22,586 bases of DNA from Clostridia bacterium. GTDB taxonomy: Bacteria; Bacillota_A; Clostridia; Oscillospirales; Acutalibacteraceae. A model generated the notes under the pieces. The model searched no databases and was not told the DNA's origin. It was given only the letters and a program-made list of their open reading frames with translations. A program made the position numbers and the translations under genes. Shown here in pieces: positions 7,193 through 15,971 of the stretch. Within the stretch, counting starts at the first letter, position 1. Every line of letters begins with the position of its first letter. The DNA lies in contig JAFPAK010000039.1 of assembly GCA_017390825.1 (NCBI GenBank), positions 1 to 22,586 on the forward strand, written 5' to 3'.

Positions 7193-8047
7193 TTACTGGA
7201 ACATCGTTCCCACGCCTTGATCGGACAAAAGCTCAATAAGAATTGAATGTTCAATTCTTCCGTCAATAATATGCGCTCTTTTCACACCACGGCGAACTGC
7301 CTCAACACAACAGTCTACCTTCGGTATCATACCACCGGATATGATATTCAGCGCTTTAAGTGACGGAACCTCGCTTACCCTTACAACCTCAATAAGTGTA
7401 TTTTCATCATCCTTATTCTGCAAAAGCCCACGGATATCTGTCATAAGAATGAGTTTTTCAGCTCCGAGCGCCTCAGCTACACGGGCTGCAGCAGTATCCG
7501 CATTAATATTGAATACCTCTCCCTTATCGTTGCCGCCGACTGTTGAAATTACAGGTATATAGCCACGGTCAAGCACATCATGGATCGGCGAAGGATCGAC
7601 CTCGACGATATCGCCTACAAATCCCAGATCTTCTTCTGTGTGGCGAACTGCATTTATCATTCCACCGTCAAGTCCGCAAAGACCTATCGACTTACCGCCC
7701 GCACAATTAAGTTTTGCAACAAGATCCTTATTGACCTTACCTGCAAGCACCATCTGAACTATATCCATCGTTTCCTCATCGGTATAACGCAGACCGTTTA
7801 CAAATTTAGATTCCTTCCCGGTCTTCTTTAACATATCGTTAATTTCGGGGCCGCCTCCGTGAACCAGTACAACACGCACGCCAACCAGAGAAAGCAACAC
7901 GATATCTGTCATAACGGCGGATTTTAGTTCCTCGTTTACCATAGCGTTGCCGCCGTATTTTACAACAATGGTCTTATTATTGTATTTCTGAATATACGGA
8001 AGCGCCTGCACCAACACATTGGCACGGTCGTTAATAGAAATATTCAT
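7193..8047 (-). CDS. argB: Acetylglutamate kinase, predicted arginine-inhibited type
   Basis: A 284-residue amino-acid kinase that phosphorylates N-acetylglutamate. Visible motifs: VVKYGGNAM at about 28-36 (ATP phosphate binding), VHGGGPEI at 62-69, NGLRYTDEETMDIVQMVLAGKVNKD in the middle of the protein, NINADTAAARVAEAL, and the C-terminal GGMIPKVDCCVEAV and HIIDGR. Before the first glycine loop it has an N-terminal helix (RANVLVQALPYIQKY). That helix is present in hexameric, arginine-feedback-inhibited kinases such as those of Thermotoga and Pseudomonas, and absent from the insensitive E. coli enzyme. Feedback inhibition is therefore predicted from family knowledge. The start is ATG at 8047 behind AAAGGAAAG, 23 bases after argJ. 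Confidence 0.95.
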   Translation of the reverse strand: MNISINDRANVLVQALPYIQKYNNKTIVVKYGGNAMVNEELKSAVMTDIVLLSLVGVRVVLVHGGGPEINDMLKKTGKESKFVNGLRYTDEETMDIVQMVLAGKVNKDLVAKLNCAGGKSIGLCGLDGGMINAVRHTEEDLGFVGDIVEVDPSPIHDVLDRGYIPVISTVGGNDKGEVFNINADTAAARVAEALGAEKLILMTDIRGLLQNKDDENTLIEVVRVSEVPSLKALNIISGGMIPKVDCCVEAVRRGVKRAHIIDGRIEHSILIELLSDQGVGTMFQ

Positions 8048-8070
8048 CTTACTCTTTCCTTTATAAATAT

Positions 8071-9285
8071 TTATGAACGGTAATCACCGTTGATCTTTAC
8101 ATAGTCATATGTAAGGTCGCAGCCCCAAGCAGTAGCAGTTCCCTCGCCGTCATGCAGTGTGATATTGATATTGACCTCTTTTTCAGAGAGAATTATCTTT
8201 GCTTTGTCCTCATCAACGGGTATGCCAGCACCGTTTTTGCATACGGCAATGCTTCCTTTTTCGCTTGCAAACTCCATATCAACACCGAGAACATCAACCT
8301 CAGCGCCTGAATAACCGATAGCACAAAGCACTCTGCCCCAATTGGCATCAGCACCGAACATAGCGGCTTTTAAAAGTGATGAGTTGATTACCGATTTTGC
8401 TATTATCTTTGCATTTTTAACATCAACTGCACCACTGACATTGCATTCGATAAGCTTTGTTGCGCCCTCACCATCAGCTGCGATCATTCTTGAAAGGCAA
8501 CGCAGCGCTTCGTAAAGTGCACTCTTGAATATATCAAAATTATCGCCGAACTCTGTGATCTCATTATTCCCTGCATCTCCCGATGCCATAATAGAGCACA
8601 TATCATTTGTTGATGTGTCACCGTCAACAGATACCATGTTAAAGGTATCGTTTACAACACTGACAAGCGCAGCTTTAAGCATTTTCGCAGATATAGCTGC
8701 ATCGGTAGTAAGAAAACAGAGCATAGTAGCCATATTAGGCATTATCATGCCGCTACCCTTTGCCATACCGCCGATAACACAGGCTTTACCGTCCAACTCA
8801 AACTTAACTGCTACCTGCTTGGAATGTGTATCAGTAGTCATAATAGCCTCAGCAGCATCGACGCCGCCCTCACGGGAAAGACCGCTTTTAAGCTCATCAA
8901 TTCCGTTCTTTATCGGCTCAAGGTCGATAGACGGGCCAATCACACCAGTCGATCCAACTATGATATCATTTGCAGCTATTCCAAGCGCATTTGCTGCAAG
9001 CTCACACATTGCATTTGCTTTCTCAATACCATCAGCAGCGCAAGTGTTAGCAATACCGCTGTTACAGATCATAGCCTGTGCATAGCCGTTTTCAAGATTT
9101 TTTCTTGTAACGGTGTTTGGTGCACCGCACACCTTATTCTGTGTATGTACTGCGGCAGCCGTGCAAATGTGATCGCACGCATACATTGCAAGATCCTTCT
9201 TTTGCTTGTTTTTTCTTATGCCGCAATGAATTCCGTTGGCTTTAAAGCCTTTTGCGGTAGTAATACCGCCTTTAATAAATTCCAT
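8071..9285 (-). CDS. argJ: Bifunctional glutamate N-acetyltransferase/ornithine acetyltransferase
   Basis: ArgJ transfers acetyl from N-acetylornithine to glutamate, giving ornithine and regenerating N-acetylglutamate (the cyclic pathway). The 404-residue precursor is self-cleaved before a threonine: KGSGMIMPNMATML is visible at about 176-189, with T187 of MATML as the expected nucleophile and new N-terminus of the beta chain. GSTGVIGP at 111-118 contributes the oxyanion region. The C-terminus YDYVKINGDYRS matches the family. Full bifunctionality cannot be told from monofunctional ornithine acetyltransferase by eye. No argA is in the operon, which fits either the bifunctional enzyme or a remote argA. 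It lies 12 bases after argC, with AAAGG as its ribosome site. Confidence 0.95.
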   Translation of the reverse strand: MEFIKGGITTAKGFKANGIHCGIRKNKQKKDLAMYACDHICTAAAVHTQNKVCGAPNTVTRKNLENGYAQAMICNSGIANTCAADGIEKANAMCELAANALGIAANDIIVGSTGVIGPSIDLEPIKNGIDELKSGLSREGGVDAAEAIMTTDTHSKQVAVKFELDGKACVIGGMAKGSGMIMPNMATMLCFLTTDAAISAKMLKAALVSVVNDTFNMVSVDGDTSTNDMCSIMASGDAGNNEITEFGDNFDIFKSALYEALRCLSRMIAADGEGATKLIECNVSGAVDVKNAKIIAKSVINSSLLKAAMFGADANWGRVLCAIGYSGAEVDVLGVDMEFASEKGSIAVCKNGAGIPVDEDKAKIILSEKEVNINITLHDGEGTATAWGCDLTYDYVKINGDYRS

Positions 9286-9297
9286 TTATAAACCTTT

Positions 9298-10338
9298 CTA
9301 GAATGCAGGAGGAACAAGCTTCAAGCCTGCTGCTTCATCCAAACCGAGAATAATATTCATATTCTGTATAGCCTGACCTGCTGCACCTTTTACCATATTA
9401 TCTATTGTTGACACTACAATAAGTGTATTTGTACGAACATCGATATGAAGTGAGATATCACACATATTAGTGTACTTGACATTTTTTAGATTTGCCACGC
9501 TTCCCGAAGGTAAAACACGAACAAACTGCTCATTATTATATTTTTCCTCATACACCTTGCGTACATCCTCAAATGTAACACCTGGCTTCAATCTTGAATA
9601 GATAGTTGATACTATTCCTCGATTGACCGGCAAAAGATGCGGCACAAAGGTTATTTTGACGCTCTCCCCCGCTGCATGAGATAACGACTGCTCAATTTCC
9701 GGTGTGTGGCGATGTATACCTACCTTATACGGTGAGAATGCCTCGTTACAGTCGGGATAATGTGTTGTCTGTGAAAGACCTCTGCCGGCACCTGTTGCTC
9801 CCGATTTTGAATCGACGATAATGGGATCAATGAAAACAAGTCCGTTTTCGAGTGCAGGAGTAAGTCCAAGTGCTGCGGATGTGGGGTAACATCCCGGGTT
9901 AGCAATTATATTTTTATTCTTTGCCTTTTCTCTTGAAAGTTCCGGAATGCAATAGACTGCCTCGCCATGAATCTCAGGACAATCATAAGACTTGTTGTAC
10001 CACTCTTTATAGTCTTCTTCACTCTCAAGACGGAAATCAGCACCGAGATCAACAAATTTCTTTCCTTTTTCAAGACAGAGTTTTGCAAGTGGCTCTGAAA
10101 GTCCGTGCGGAAGTGCCGCAAATACTACATCAGCACTTTCAACTGCTTCATTCTGTGATACACATACCATATCACAAAATCCGAGTAGTGACGGATATAC
10201 CGATGAAATTGGTTTACCCTCAAACGACACCGAGCTTATAGCACCAATCTCAACATCAGGATGATTTATAAGTAAACGCACAAGCTCCTCGCCGGCATAA
10301 CCTGTTGCACCAACGATAGCGGCTTTATACTGTTTCAT
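9298..10338 (-). CDS. argC: N-acetyl-gamma-glutamyl-phosphate reductase
   Basis: An NADPH-dependent reductase of 346 residues making N-acetylglutamate semialdehyde. The Rossmann motif VGATGYAGEELVRLL is at 9-23, and the catalytic cysteine is C150 in NPGCYPTSAALG. The family histidine region GIHRHTPEIEQ lies in the second half. Length is exactly that of the usual 345-residue type. The start is ATG at 10338 with GAGGAG upstream. It ends with TAG at 9298-9300, a genuine stop at the expected length, which shows that TAG is used as a normal stop in this genome and is relevant to the TAG in argF. A 73-base gap holding a hairpin separates it from argH. Confidence 0.96.
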   Translation of the reverse strand: MKQYKAAIVGATGYAGEELVRLLINHPDVEIGAISSVSFEGKPISSVYPSLLGFCDMVCVSQNEAVESADVVFAALPHGLSEPLAKLCLEKGKKFVDLGADFRLESEEDYKEWYNKSYDCPEIHGEAVYCIPELSREKAKNKNIIANPGCYPTSAALGLTPALENGLVFIDPIIVDSKSGATGAGRGLSQTTHYPDCNEAFSPYKVGIHRHTPEIEQSLSHAAGESVKITFVPHLLPVNRGIVSTIYSRLKPGVTFEDVRKVYEEKYNNEQFVRVLPSGSVANLKNVKYTNMCDISLHIDVRTNTLIVVSTIDNMVKGAAGQAIQNMNIILGLDEAAGLKLVPPAF

Positions 10339-10366
10339 AATTTATCTCCTCATTGTATAAATTCCC

Positions 10367-10397
10367 AATACCGCCACAGCATCACCGTGACGGTATT
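10367..10397. other. Intercistronic hairpin between argH and argC
   Basis: AATACCG (10367-10373) and CGGTATT (10391-10397) pair perfectly. CAC and GTG extend the stem after one C-A mismatch, leaving a loop of about 9 bases. On the minus strand no T-run follows, so it is not a strong terminator. It may be an mRNA-processing or stabilising element, or a weak attenuator between argGH and argCJBDF. Confidence 0.55.
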
Positions 10398-10411
10398 ATT
10401 TCAATTATCTA

Positions 10412-11788
10412 TTATTGTATATTAAGTCTTTTCTTCATTGCGTCGATTTCAAACTTTACACATTCCGGTGCAGGACCACCCTTGACAGTACGCTTTTTTA
10501 CGCAGTTATCAAGTGATATAGCCTCATAAACATCACTTTCAAAATCTTCGCATATATTCTTATATTCCTCGATAGGCAGTGTTTCAAGTGTAAGACCCTT
10601 ATCAATGCAAAGTGCAACGATAGTTCCTACTGCCTTATACGCATCACGGAAGGGCAAGCCCTTATATACGAGATAATCAGCGCAATCGGTTGCATTGATA
10701 AAGCCTTTTGCGGCGGCTGCACGCATATTTTCCTTTATTACCGTTGCAGTATCAAGCATTGCGGTAAAGGTATCGACACACATAATAACCGTATCGACCG
10801 CATCAAATACACACTCCTTGTCCTCCTGCATATCCTTATTATATGCAAGCGGAATACCCTTCATAACGGTAAGCAGCGTCATAAGATCACCGAATACTCT
10901 GCCGGATTTGCCTCTTACAAGCTCTGCGATATCAGGATTTTTCTTTTGCGGCATTATCGATGAGCCGGTCGAAAATGCATCAGAAAGCTCGATGAACTTG
11001 AATTCCCAGCTGCACCAAAGGATAATCTCCTCTGAAAACCGTGAAAGGTGTACCATTATTATTGAAAGCGCCGACAAGAGTTCAAGACAGAAATCACGGT
11101 CAGATACACCGTCAAGACTGTTTGCTGTAACACCCGAAAGGCCAAGCTTTTCAGCTACTGCTTCTCGATCGAGCGGATATGTAGTGCCGGCAAGGGCGCC
11201 TGAACCGAGCGGAGAAACCGACATTCTCTTTTTGCAGTCGCAAAGACGGTCAAGATCACGCTCAAGCATCTGTGCGTACGCCATAAGATGATGTGCAAAG
11301 GTTATCGGCTGAGCACGCTGCAAATGAGTGTATCCCGGCATAACCGTTTCAGTATGCTCCGATGCCTTATTTAAAATGACCTTGATAAGTTCAATCACCA
11401 AAGCGCTCACCTTGTCTGTCTGATTAATTAAATGCAAACGGATATCAAGCGCAACCTGATCGTTACGGCTGCGTGCTGTATGCAAACGCTTGCCGCTGTC
11501 ACCGATGCGCTTTGTCAGTTCACCCTCAATAAAGGTATGGATATCTTCCGCACCCATATCAATAGCAAGTGCGCCACTTTCAAGATCAGATGAAATAGCA
11601 GCAAGCTCATTTATTATCTTGTCGCTTTCCGACTTATCGATAATACCTTGTGCACCGAGCATTGCGGCATGTGCCATACTACCTTTAATATCCTCCGATG
11701 CCATACGGCAATCGAAGGATATTGAAGAGTTAAAATCATTTGTTTTTTTGTCGATCTCGCTTTTAAATCTTCCTGCCCAAAGTTTCAT
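10412..11788 (-). CDS. argH: Argininosuccinate lyase
   Basis: Last step of arginine synthesis: cleaves argininosuccinate to arginine and fumarate. It is a 458-residue member of the fumarase/aspartase superfamily, active as a tetramer. The three conserved regions are visible: HTARSRND at 103-110, GYTHLQRAQP at 152-161 with the general-acid histidine, and the signature GSSIMPQKKNPD at 275-286, where the serine (S276 or S277) of the flexible loop is the catalytic base. Length is standard. The start is ATG at 11788, 9 bases after the argG stop. Its AAGGA sits inside the 3' end of argG, so translation is probably coupled to argG. Confidence 0.96.
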   Translation of the reverse strand: MKLWAGRFKSEIDKKTNDFNSSISFDCRMASEDIKGSMAHAAMLGAQGIIDKSESDKIINELAAISSDLESGALAIDMGAEDIHTFIEGELTKRIGDSGKRLHTARSRNDQVALDIRLHLINQTDKVSALVIELIKVILNKASEHTETVMPGYTHLQRAQPITFAHHLMAYAQMLERDLDRLCDCKKRMSVSPLGSGALAGTTYPLDREAVAEKLGLSGVTANSLDGVSDRDFCLELLSALSIIMVHLSRFSEEIILWCSWEFKFIELSDAFSTGSSIMPQKKNPDIAELVRGKSGRVFGDLMTLLTVMKGIPLAYNKDMQEDKECVFDAVDTVIMCVDTFTAMLDTATVIKENMRAAAAKGFINATDCADYLVYKGLPFRDAYKAVGTIVALCIDKGLTLETLPIEEYKNICEDFESDVYEAISLDNCVKKRTVKGGPAPECVKFEIDAMKKRLNIQ

Positions 11789-11797
11789 AAGTTCAAA

Positions 11798-13036
11798 TTA
11801 GTCCTTATTGTTTTCTCTTTTTGCATCAAGCTGTGCCTTAACCTTGATTGGAAGACCGAAGAGGTTGATAAAGCCTGCGCTGTCTTTCTGATCGTAAACC
11901 TCATCCTCATCAAATGTAGCAACCTCGGGATCGTACAATGAATAGGGTGATGTTACACCTGCGTTGATGATATTGCCTTTGTAAAGCTTGAGCTTAACAT
12001 CACCTGTAACGGTTTCCTGTGTCTTATCAACAAAAGCGTCAAGAGCCTCACGAAGCGGTGTGAACCACTGGCCGTTGTAAACGATATCTGCATACTTTTT
12101 AGAGATAAGATCCTTATAGTGCTGTGTTTCCTTATCAAGACAAATCGTTTCAAGTACCTGATGTGCTCTGTAAAGAATTGTACCGCCGGGAGTTTCATAA
12201 ACACCACGGGATTTCATACCTACAAGTCTGTTTTCAACGAGGTCTGCAAGACCGATACCGTTCTCGCCGCCAACCTTGTTGAGGAACTTGATCATTTCAA
12301 CTGCTTCCATTTCTTCACCGTTGATAGCAGTCATTACTCCTTTTTCAAAGTGAATAGTAACATAGGTAGGCTTATCGGGAGCCATCTCCGGAGATACGCC
12401 CAACTCAAGGAATCCGGGCTTGTTGTACTGCGGCTCGTTTGCAGGATCCTCAAGATCAAGACCTTCGTGTGAAAGATGCCAGAGGTTCTTATCCTTTGAA
12501 TAATTTGTTTCACGGTTTATTTTAAGAGGAATGTTATGTGCCTCTGCATAATCAATCTCTTCATCTCTTGACTTGATATCCCAAATTCTCCAGGGAGCGA
12601 TGATCTCCATTTCGGGAGCAAATGCCTTGATAGTAAGCTCAAAACGAACCTGGTCATTACCCTTGCCTGTGCATCCGTGACAGATAGCGTCAGCACCCTC
12701 TGCCTTTGCAATCTCAACTATTCTCTTTGCAATAACGGGACGAGCAAAAGAAGTACCGAGAAGATAATCACCCTCGTAAACTGCACCTGCTTTTACTGTG
12801 GGGAATACATAATCCTCAACGAATTCCTTATTAAGATCCTCTATGTAAAGCTTTGATGCGCCGGTTGCAAGTGCCTTTTCCTCAAGACCGTCAAGCTCTG
12901 TACCCTGACCAACGTCACCTGATACTGCGATTACCTCACAGTTATTATAATTTTCTTTAAGCCACGGGATAATGATAGATGTATCAAGACCGCCGGAATA
13001 TGCCAAAACTACCTTTTTGATCTCTTTTTTAGCCAT
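11798..13036 (-). CDS. argG: Argininosuccinate synthase
   Basis: Joins citrulline and aspartate using ATP (to AMP and PPi) to give argininosuccinate. The 412-residue product begins with the PP-loop [18 protein letters not shown] at about 9-26, followed by [13 protein letters not shown], which holds citrulline/aspartate-binding residues, and the conserved [17 protein letters not shown] stretch. Length is normal. It is the first gene of the arginine operon. ATG at 13036 has AAGGAGAG upstream, and the promoter gives an untranslated leader of only about 40 bases, leaving no room for a T-box or riboswitch. Control is therefore more likely by the ArgR-like boxes upstream. Confidence 0.96.
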   Translation of the reverse strand: MAKKEIKKVVLAYSGGLDTSIIIPWLKENYNNCEVIAVSGDVGQGTELDGLEEKALATGASKLYIEDLNKEFVEDYVFPTVKAGAVYEGDYLLGTSFARPVIAKRIVEIAKAEGADAICHGCTGKGNDQVRFELTIKAFAPEMEIIAPWRIWDIKSRDEEIDYAEAHNIPLKINRETNYSKDKNLWHLSHEGLDLEDPANEPQYNKPGFLELGVSPEMAPDKPTYVTIHFEKGVMTAINGEEMEAVEMIKFLNKVGGENGIGLADLVENRLVGMKSRGVYETPGGTILYRAHQVLETICLDKETQHYKDLISKKYADIVYNGQWFTPLREALDAFVDKTQETVTGDVKLKLYKGNIINAGVTSPYSLYDPEVATFDEDEVYDQKDSAGFINLFGLPIKVKAQLDAKRENNKD

Positions 13037-13080
13037 TTTAAGACTCTCCTTTTTTCATTTTATTTTATTCAACGAGTACC

Positions 13081-13108
13081 ATTATACACTCAATTTGCAA
13101 TTTGTCAA
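13081..13108 (-). promoter_or_regulatory. Sigma-A promoter of the arginine operon
   Basis: On the minus strand: perfect TTGACA (13103-13108), a 16-base spacer, perfect TATAAT (13081-13086). The likely transcript start is near 13074, about 38 bases before argG. Confidence 0.85.
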
Positions 13109-13116
13109 GTGTTTTT

Positions 13117-13193
13117 TGCAAAAATATTCATAAATCTTTTTTGTTTTTCAAGAAATCTGTGTATATATTCATTTTTCAATGTATATTTATGCA
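13117..13193. promoter_or_regulatory. Cluster of three ArgR-like boxes upstream of argG
   Basis: Three 14-mers each match the classical ARG-box core TGAATWWWWATTCA at 12 of 14 positions: TGCAAAAATATTCA (13117-13130), TGTGTATATATTCA (13158-13171, best scored on the minus strand as TGAATATATACACA) and TGTATATTTATGCA (13180-13193). Their starts are 41 and 22 bases apart, i.e. close to whole helical turns. They lie just upstream of the argG -35. ArgR itself is not in the window. AT-richness raises the chance background, so this is inferred. Confidence 0.5.
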
Positions 13194-13238
13194 TTTATGC
13201 AGGATTTTTTGTATATTTAATGTATCAAAGAAAAATTT

Positions 13239-13280
13239 TTATATCAAAAACACTTGTAAAACTTCACATTTTTGATATAA
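13239..13280. repeat. 12-bp inverted repeat spanning the typA promoter
   Basis: TTATATCAAAAA (13239-13250) and TTTTTGATATAA (13269-13280) are perfect inverse complements separated by 18 bases. The typA -35 lies in the spacer and the -10 overlaps the right arm, an arrangement suited to a dimeric repressor or to DNA looping over the promoter. Confidence 0.55.
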
Positions 13281-13281
13281 T
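13254..13281 (+). promoter_or_regulatory. Sigma-A promoter of typA
   Basis: TTGTAA (13254-13259), a 16-base spacer and TATAAT (13276-13281) preceded by TGA, an extended -10. The predicted start near 13288 leaves the ATG at 13297 almost without leader, supporting 13336 as the typA start. Confidence 0.65.
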
Positions 13282-13335
13282 GTAATTTGTGGAATTATGA
13301 TTATTTCAAGGAATTTACAGAACCGAGGCAAAATA

Positions 13336-15162
13336 ATGACAGTTAAAACCGAAAATTTAAGAAACATCGCAATTATTGCTCACGTTGACCACGGCAAAAC
13401 CACTCTTGTTGACGAAATGCTCAAGCAAAGCGGCACCTTCCGTGAAAACGAACAGGTGGCAGAACGTGTTATGGACTCTAACGACCTTGAGCGTGAACGT
13501 GGTATCACAATTCTCGCAAAGAATACTTCCGTGTACTACAAGGATTGCAAGATAAATATAGTTGACACACCGGGGCACGCTGACTTCGGAGGCGAGGTAG
13601 AGCGCATACTGCTTATGGTAGACGGCGTACTGCTGCTGGTTGACGCATTTGAGGGCTGTATGCCGCAGACAAGATTTGTACTCAAAAAAGCACTTGGTCT
13701 TGGCAAAAAGCCGATCGTTGTCGTAAACAAGATCGACCGTGACGGTGCCAGACCCGAAGAGGTCATTGATGAAGTACTTGATCTGTTTATTGAGCTTGGT
13801 GCCGATGATGATCAGCTTGATTTTCCTGTTGTTTACGCTTCGGGCAGAGCAGGCTATGCATCCGATGATCCGACCGTTAGAGAAGGGGATCTTCGTCCTT
13901 TGATGGAAATGATAATAAATGAAGTACCTGCTCCGCAAAACGATCCAAAAGGACCGTTGCAAATACTTTTTTCAAATATTGACTATGATGAATATGTCGG
14001 CAGAATAGGCATCGGCAGAGTTGAACGAGGAATTGTTAGGGTAAATCAGCCGGTTGCTCTCTGCAAGCGTGATGAAACGGTGCAAAACGTTAAGATATCC
14101 CGACTTTATACCTATGAGGGTCTCAACCGTGTTGAGAGTGAAGAAGCTGTTGCAGGCGATATCGTTGCAGTATCGGGAATCGAAGGCATTAACATTGGTG
14201 AGACGGCGTGTGACCGTGAAAATATCGAGCCGCTCGAATTCGTTAAGATCGACGAGCCGACTATCGCAATGAATTTTATGGTCAACAACTCCCCATTTGC
14301 CGGCAGAGAAGGTAAGTTCGTTACTTCCCGAAATCTGCGTGACCGCTTGTTTAAAGAGGTTGAAACAAATGTTTCAATGCGTGTTGAGGAAACTGATTCG
14401 GCTGACACCTTTAAGGTATCTGGCAGAGGTGAACTTCATCTTTCAATACTTATTGAAACTATGCGCCGCCAGGGATACGAATTCCAGGTTTCTCGCCCAA
14501 GTGTTATTTATAAGCAAGATGAAAACGGTAAGCTTCTTGAGCCTATCGAGTTGCTTATGATCGAAGTACCGGAAAGCTATGTCGGTGCGGTTATGGAAAA
14601 ACTCGGCACACGAAAAGCAGAGCTTATTAACATGGGAACCCGTGAAACGGGTATCACACATCTTGAATTTAAGATCCCTGCCCGCGGGCTTATGAGCTAT
14701 CGTTCGGAGTTTTTGAGCGATACCAACGGCAACGGAATTATGAACCACATCTTCTCGGATTACGAGCCTTATAAGGGTGATATTGACCAGCGTCCGAGCG
14801 GATCTATCGTTGCGTTTGAAACGGGCGAAACATCAAGCTACGGTCTTTTCAACACACAGGACAGAGGTCGTTTGTTTATCGGACCCGGTGTAGAGGTTTA
14901 CGAAGGACAGATAGTAGGTGAATCCCCGAAAAATGAGGACCTCGTGTGCAACGTCTGCAAGAAAAAACAGGTCACAAATATGCGTGCAGCAGGCTCTGAC
15001 GAAGCTTTGAAGCTTACACCGCCTTCTCCGCTTTCGCTTGAACGCTCTCTTGAATTTATCAAGGATGACGAGCTTGTTGAGGTAACACCGAAATCTATCC
15101 GTCTTCGTAAGATGGTGCTTTCAAAAGAGCAGCGAATGAAAATGCTCCACAAAAATAAATAA
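13336..15162 (+). CDS. typA: Ribosome-associated translational GTPase TypA/BipA
   Basis: A 608-residue GTPase that binds the ribosome and acts in 50S assembly and stress or cold adaptation. G motifs: AHVDHGKTT at 15-23, RGIT at 55-58, DTPGH at 77-81, NKID at 131-134. The EF-G-like later domains and the BipA-specific C-terminal domain (for example [14 protein letters not shown] and [21 protein letters not shown] in the last fifth) separate it from EF-G and LepA. An in-frame ATG exists at 13297, but ATG 13336 has GAGG (13325-13328) 7 bases upstream and starts [13 protein letters not shown] as in the family. It probably heads the transcript running through mscL: the next gene is 38 bases on, with no terminator seen. 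Confidence 0.95.
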   Translation: MTVKTENLRNIAIIAHVDHGKTTLVDEMLKQSGTFRENEQVAERVMDSNDLERERGITILAKNTSVYYKDCKINIVDTPGHADFGGEVERILLMVDGVLLLVDAFEGCMPQTRFVLKKALGLGKKPIVVVNKIDRDGARPEEVIDEVLDLFIELGADDDQLDFPVVYASGRAGYASDDPTVREGDLRPLMEMIINEVPAPQNDPKGPLQILFSNIDYDEYVGRIGIGRVERGIVRVNQPVALCKRDETVQNVKISRLYTYEGLNRVESEEAVAGDIVAVSGIEGINIGETACDRENIEPLEFVKIDEPTIAMNFMVNNSPFAGREGKFVTSRNLRDRLFKEVETNVSMRVEETDSADTFKVSGRGELHLSILIETMRRQGYEFQVSRPSVIYKQDENGKLLEPIELLMIEVPESYVGAVMEKLGTRKAELINMGTRETGITHLEFKIPARGLMSYRSEFLSDTNGNGIMNHIFSDYEPYKGDIDQRPSGSIVAFETGETSSYGLFNTQDRGRLFIGPGVEVYEGQIVGESPKNEDLVCNVCKKKQVTNMRAAGSDEALKLTPPSPLSLERSLEFIKDDELVEVTPKSIRLRKMVLSKEQRMKMLHKNK

Positions 15163-15200
15163 TTCTTCATCAACATATAGTATAACGGAGGTGCAAAAAG

Positions 15201-15956
15201 GTGAATATTGCAATAAAGGGTATTGACATAAACTACGAAATAACCGGTAGCGGTGAAGATGTACTCTTTCTTCACGGATGGGGTGCATCCCTTGAAAGCT
15301 TTGCAGCAATTATAAAACACCTTTCTCCCCGCTTCCGTTGTATAGCTCTTGATATGCCCGGTTGCGGAAAGACTTCACTTCCAAGCGAGCCGCTTGATAT
15401 AGATGCGTATTGCTGTATCATAAAGCAGTTTACCGAAAAGCTGAGCATCACACCGAAAATTGTTATTGGACACTCTAACGGCGCAAGGGTAGCGCTTCAT
15501 ATGTGTGCTGACGGACTTATCGCCCCTGATAAACTGGTGTTGTTCGGTGCAGCAGGCATTAAGGGTAAAAAAACCTTTAGACAGAAAATGCGTCAACTTA
15601 CATTTAAAACTGCAAAGCGTATTTTAACATTACCTGTCATTAAAAATCACACACAGAAGACGCTTGACTCCTTGCGTGCATACTACGGATCTGCTGATTA
15701 CAATTCAGCGCCTCCGGTAATGAGAAGTACTCTTGTTAAGCTTATCAACAGCGATGTAACTGCAAAGCTTAATAAGATAGCTGCTTCTACCCTGCTTATC
15801 TGGGGTGAAAATGACACAGCAACTCCGCTGTATATGGCAAAAATAATGGAGAAAAGTATTCCCGATTGCGGTCTGTGCACGCTTGATGATTGCGACCATT
15901 GGTGTTTTGTTCAACGTCCGGCACAGGTCAATAGCATATTATCCAACTTTTTATAA
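15201..15956 (+). CDS. Alpha/beta-hydrolase family protein
   Basis: A cytoplasmic 251-residue protein with no signal peptide or membrane helix. The oxyanion motif HGWG is at 25-28, the nucleophile elbow GHSNGAR at 90-96 with S92, the likely acid D205 in WGENDTATP, and the histidine H233 in DDCDHW, so the catalytic triad is complete. A basic cap region (KGKKTFRQKMRQLTFKTAKR) lies at about 121-140. The substrate cannot be told: esterase, thioesterase and C-C hydrolase activities all occur in this fold. The start is GTG at 15201 with GGAGG 9 bases upstream. It lies 15 bases before the MurF-like gene, so a role in envelope or precursor metabolism is plausible but only by association. Confidence 0.88.
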   Translation: MNIAIKGIDINYEITGSGEDVLFLHGWGASLESFAAIIKHLSPRFRCIALDMPGCGKTSLPSEPLDIDAYCCIIKQFTEKLSITPKIVIGHSNGARVALHMCADGLIAPDKLVLFGAAGIKGKKTFRQKMRQLTFKTAKRILTLPVIKNHTQKTLDSLRAYYGSADYNSAPPVMRSTLVKLINSDVTAKLNKIAASTLLIWGENDTATPLYMAKIMEKSIPDCGLCTLDDCDHWCFVQRPAQVNSILSNFL

Positions 15957-15971
15957 AGAAAGGCTATTAAT

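Noticed and set aside
6602..7246. Open frame of 214 codons on the plus strand opposite argD and the end of argB
   Set aside because: It lies wholly opposite strongly conserved argD/argB coding sequence, has no clear ribosome site and its translation shows no recognisable family; a shadow frame.
10695..11291. Long serine-rich open frame opposite argH
   Set aside because: Low-complexity translation typical of the antisense of a coding gene; argH on the other strand is unambiguous.
12967..13116. Arginine riboswitch or T-box leader before argG
   Set aside because: The promoter places the transcript start about 38 bases before the ATG, too short for either, and no T-box sequence is present.
13297..13335. 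N-terminal extension of typA from an upstream ATG
   Set aside because: The predicted transcript start is only about 9 bases upstream and no ribosome site precedes it; ATG 13336 has GAGG at good spacing and matches the family start.
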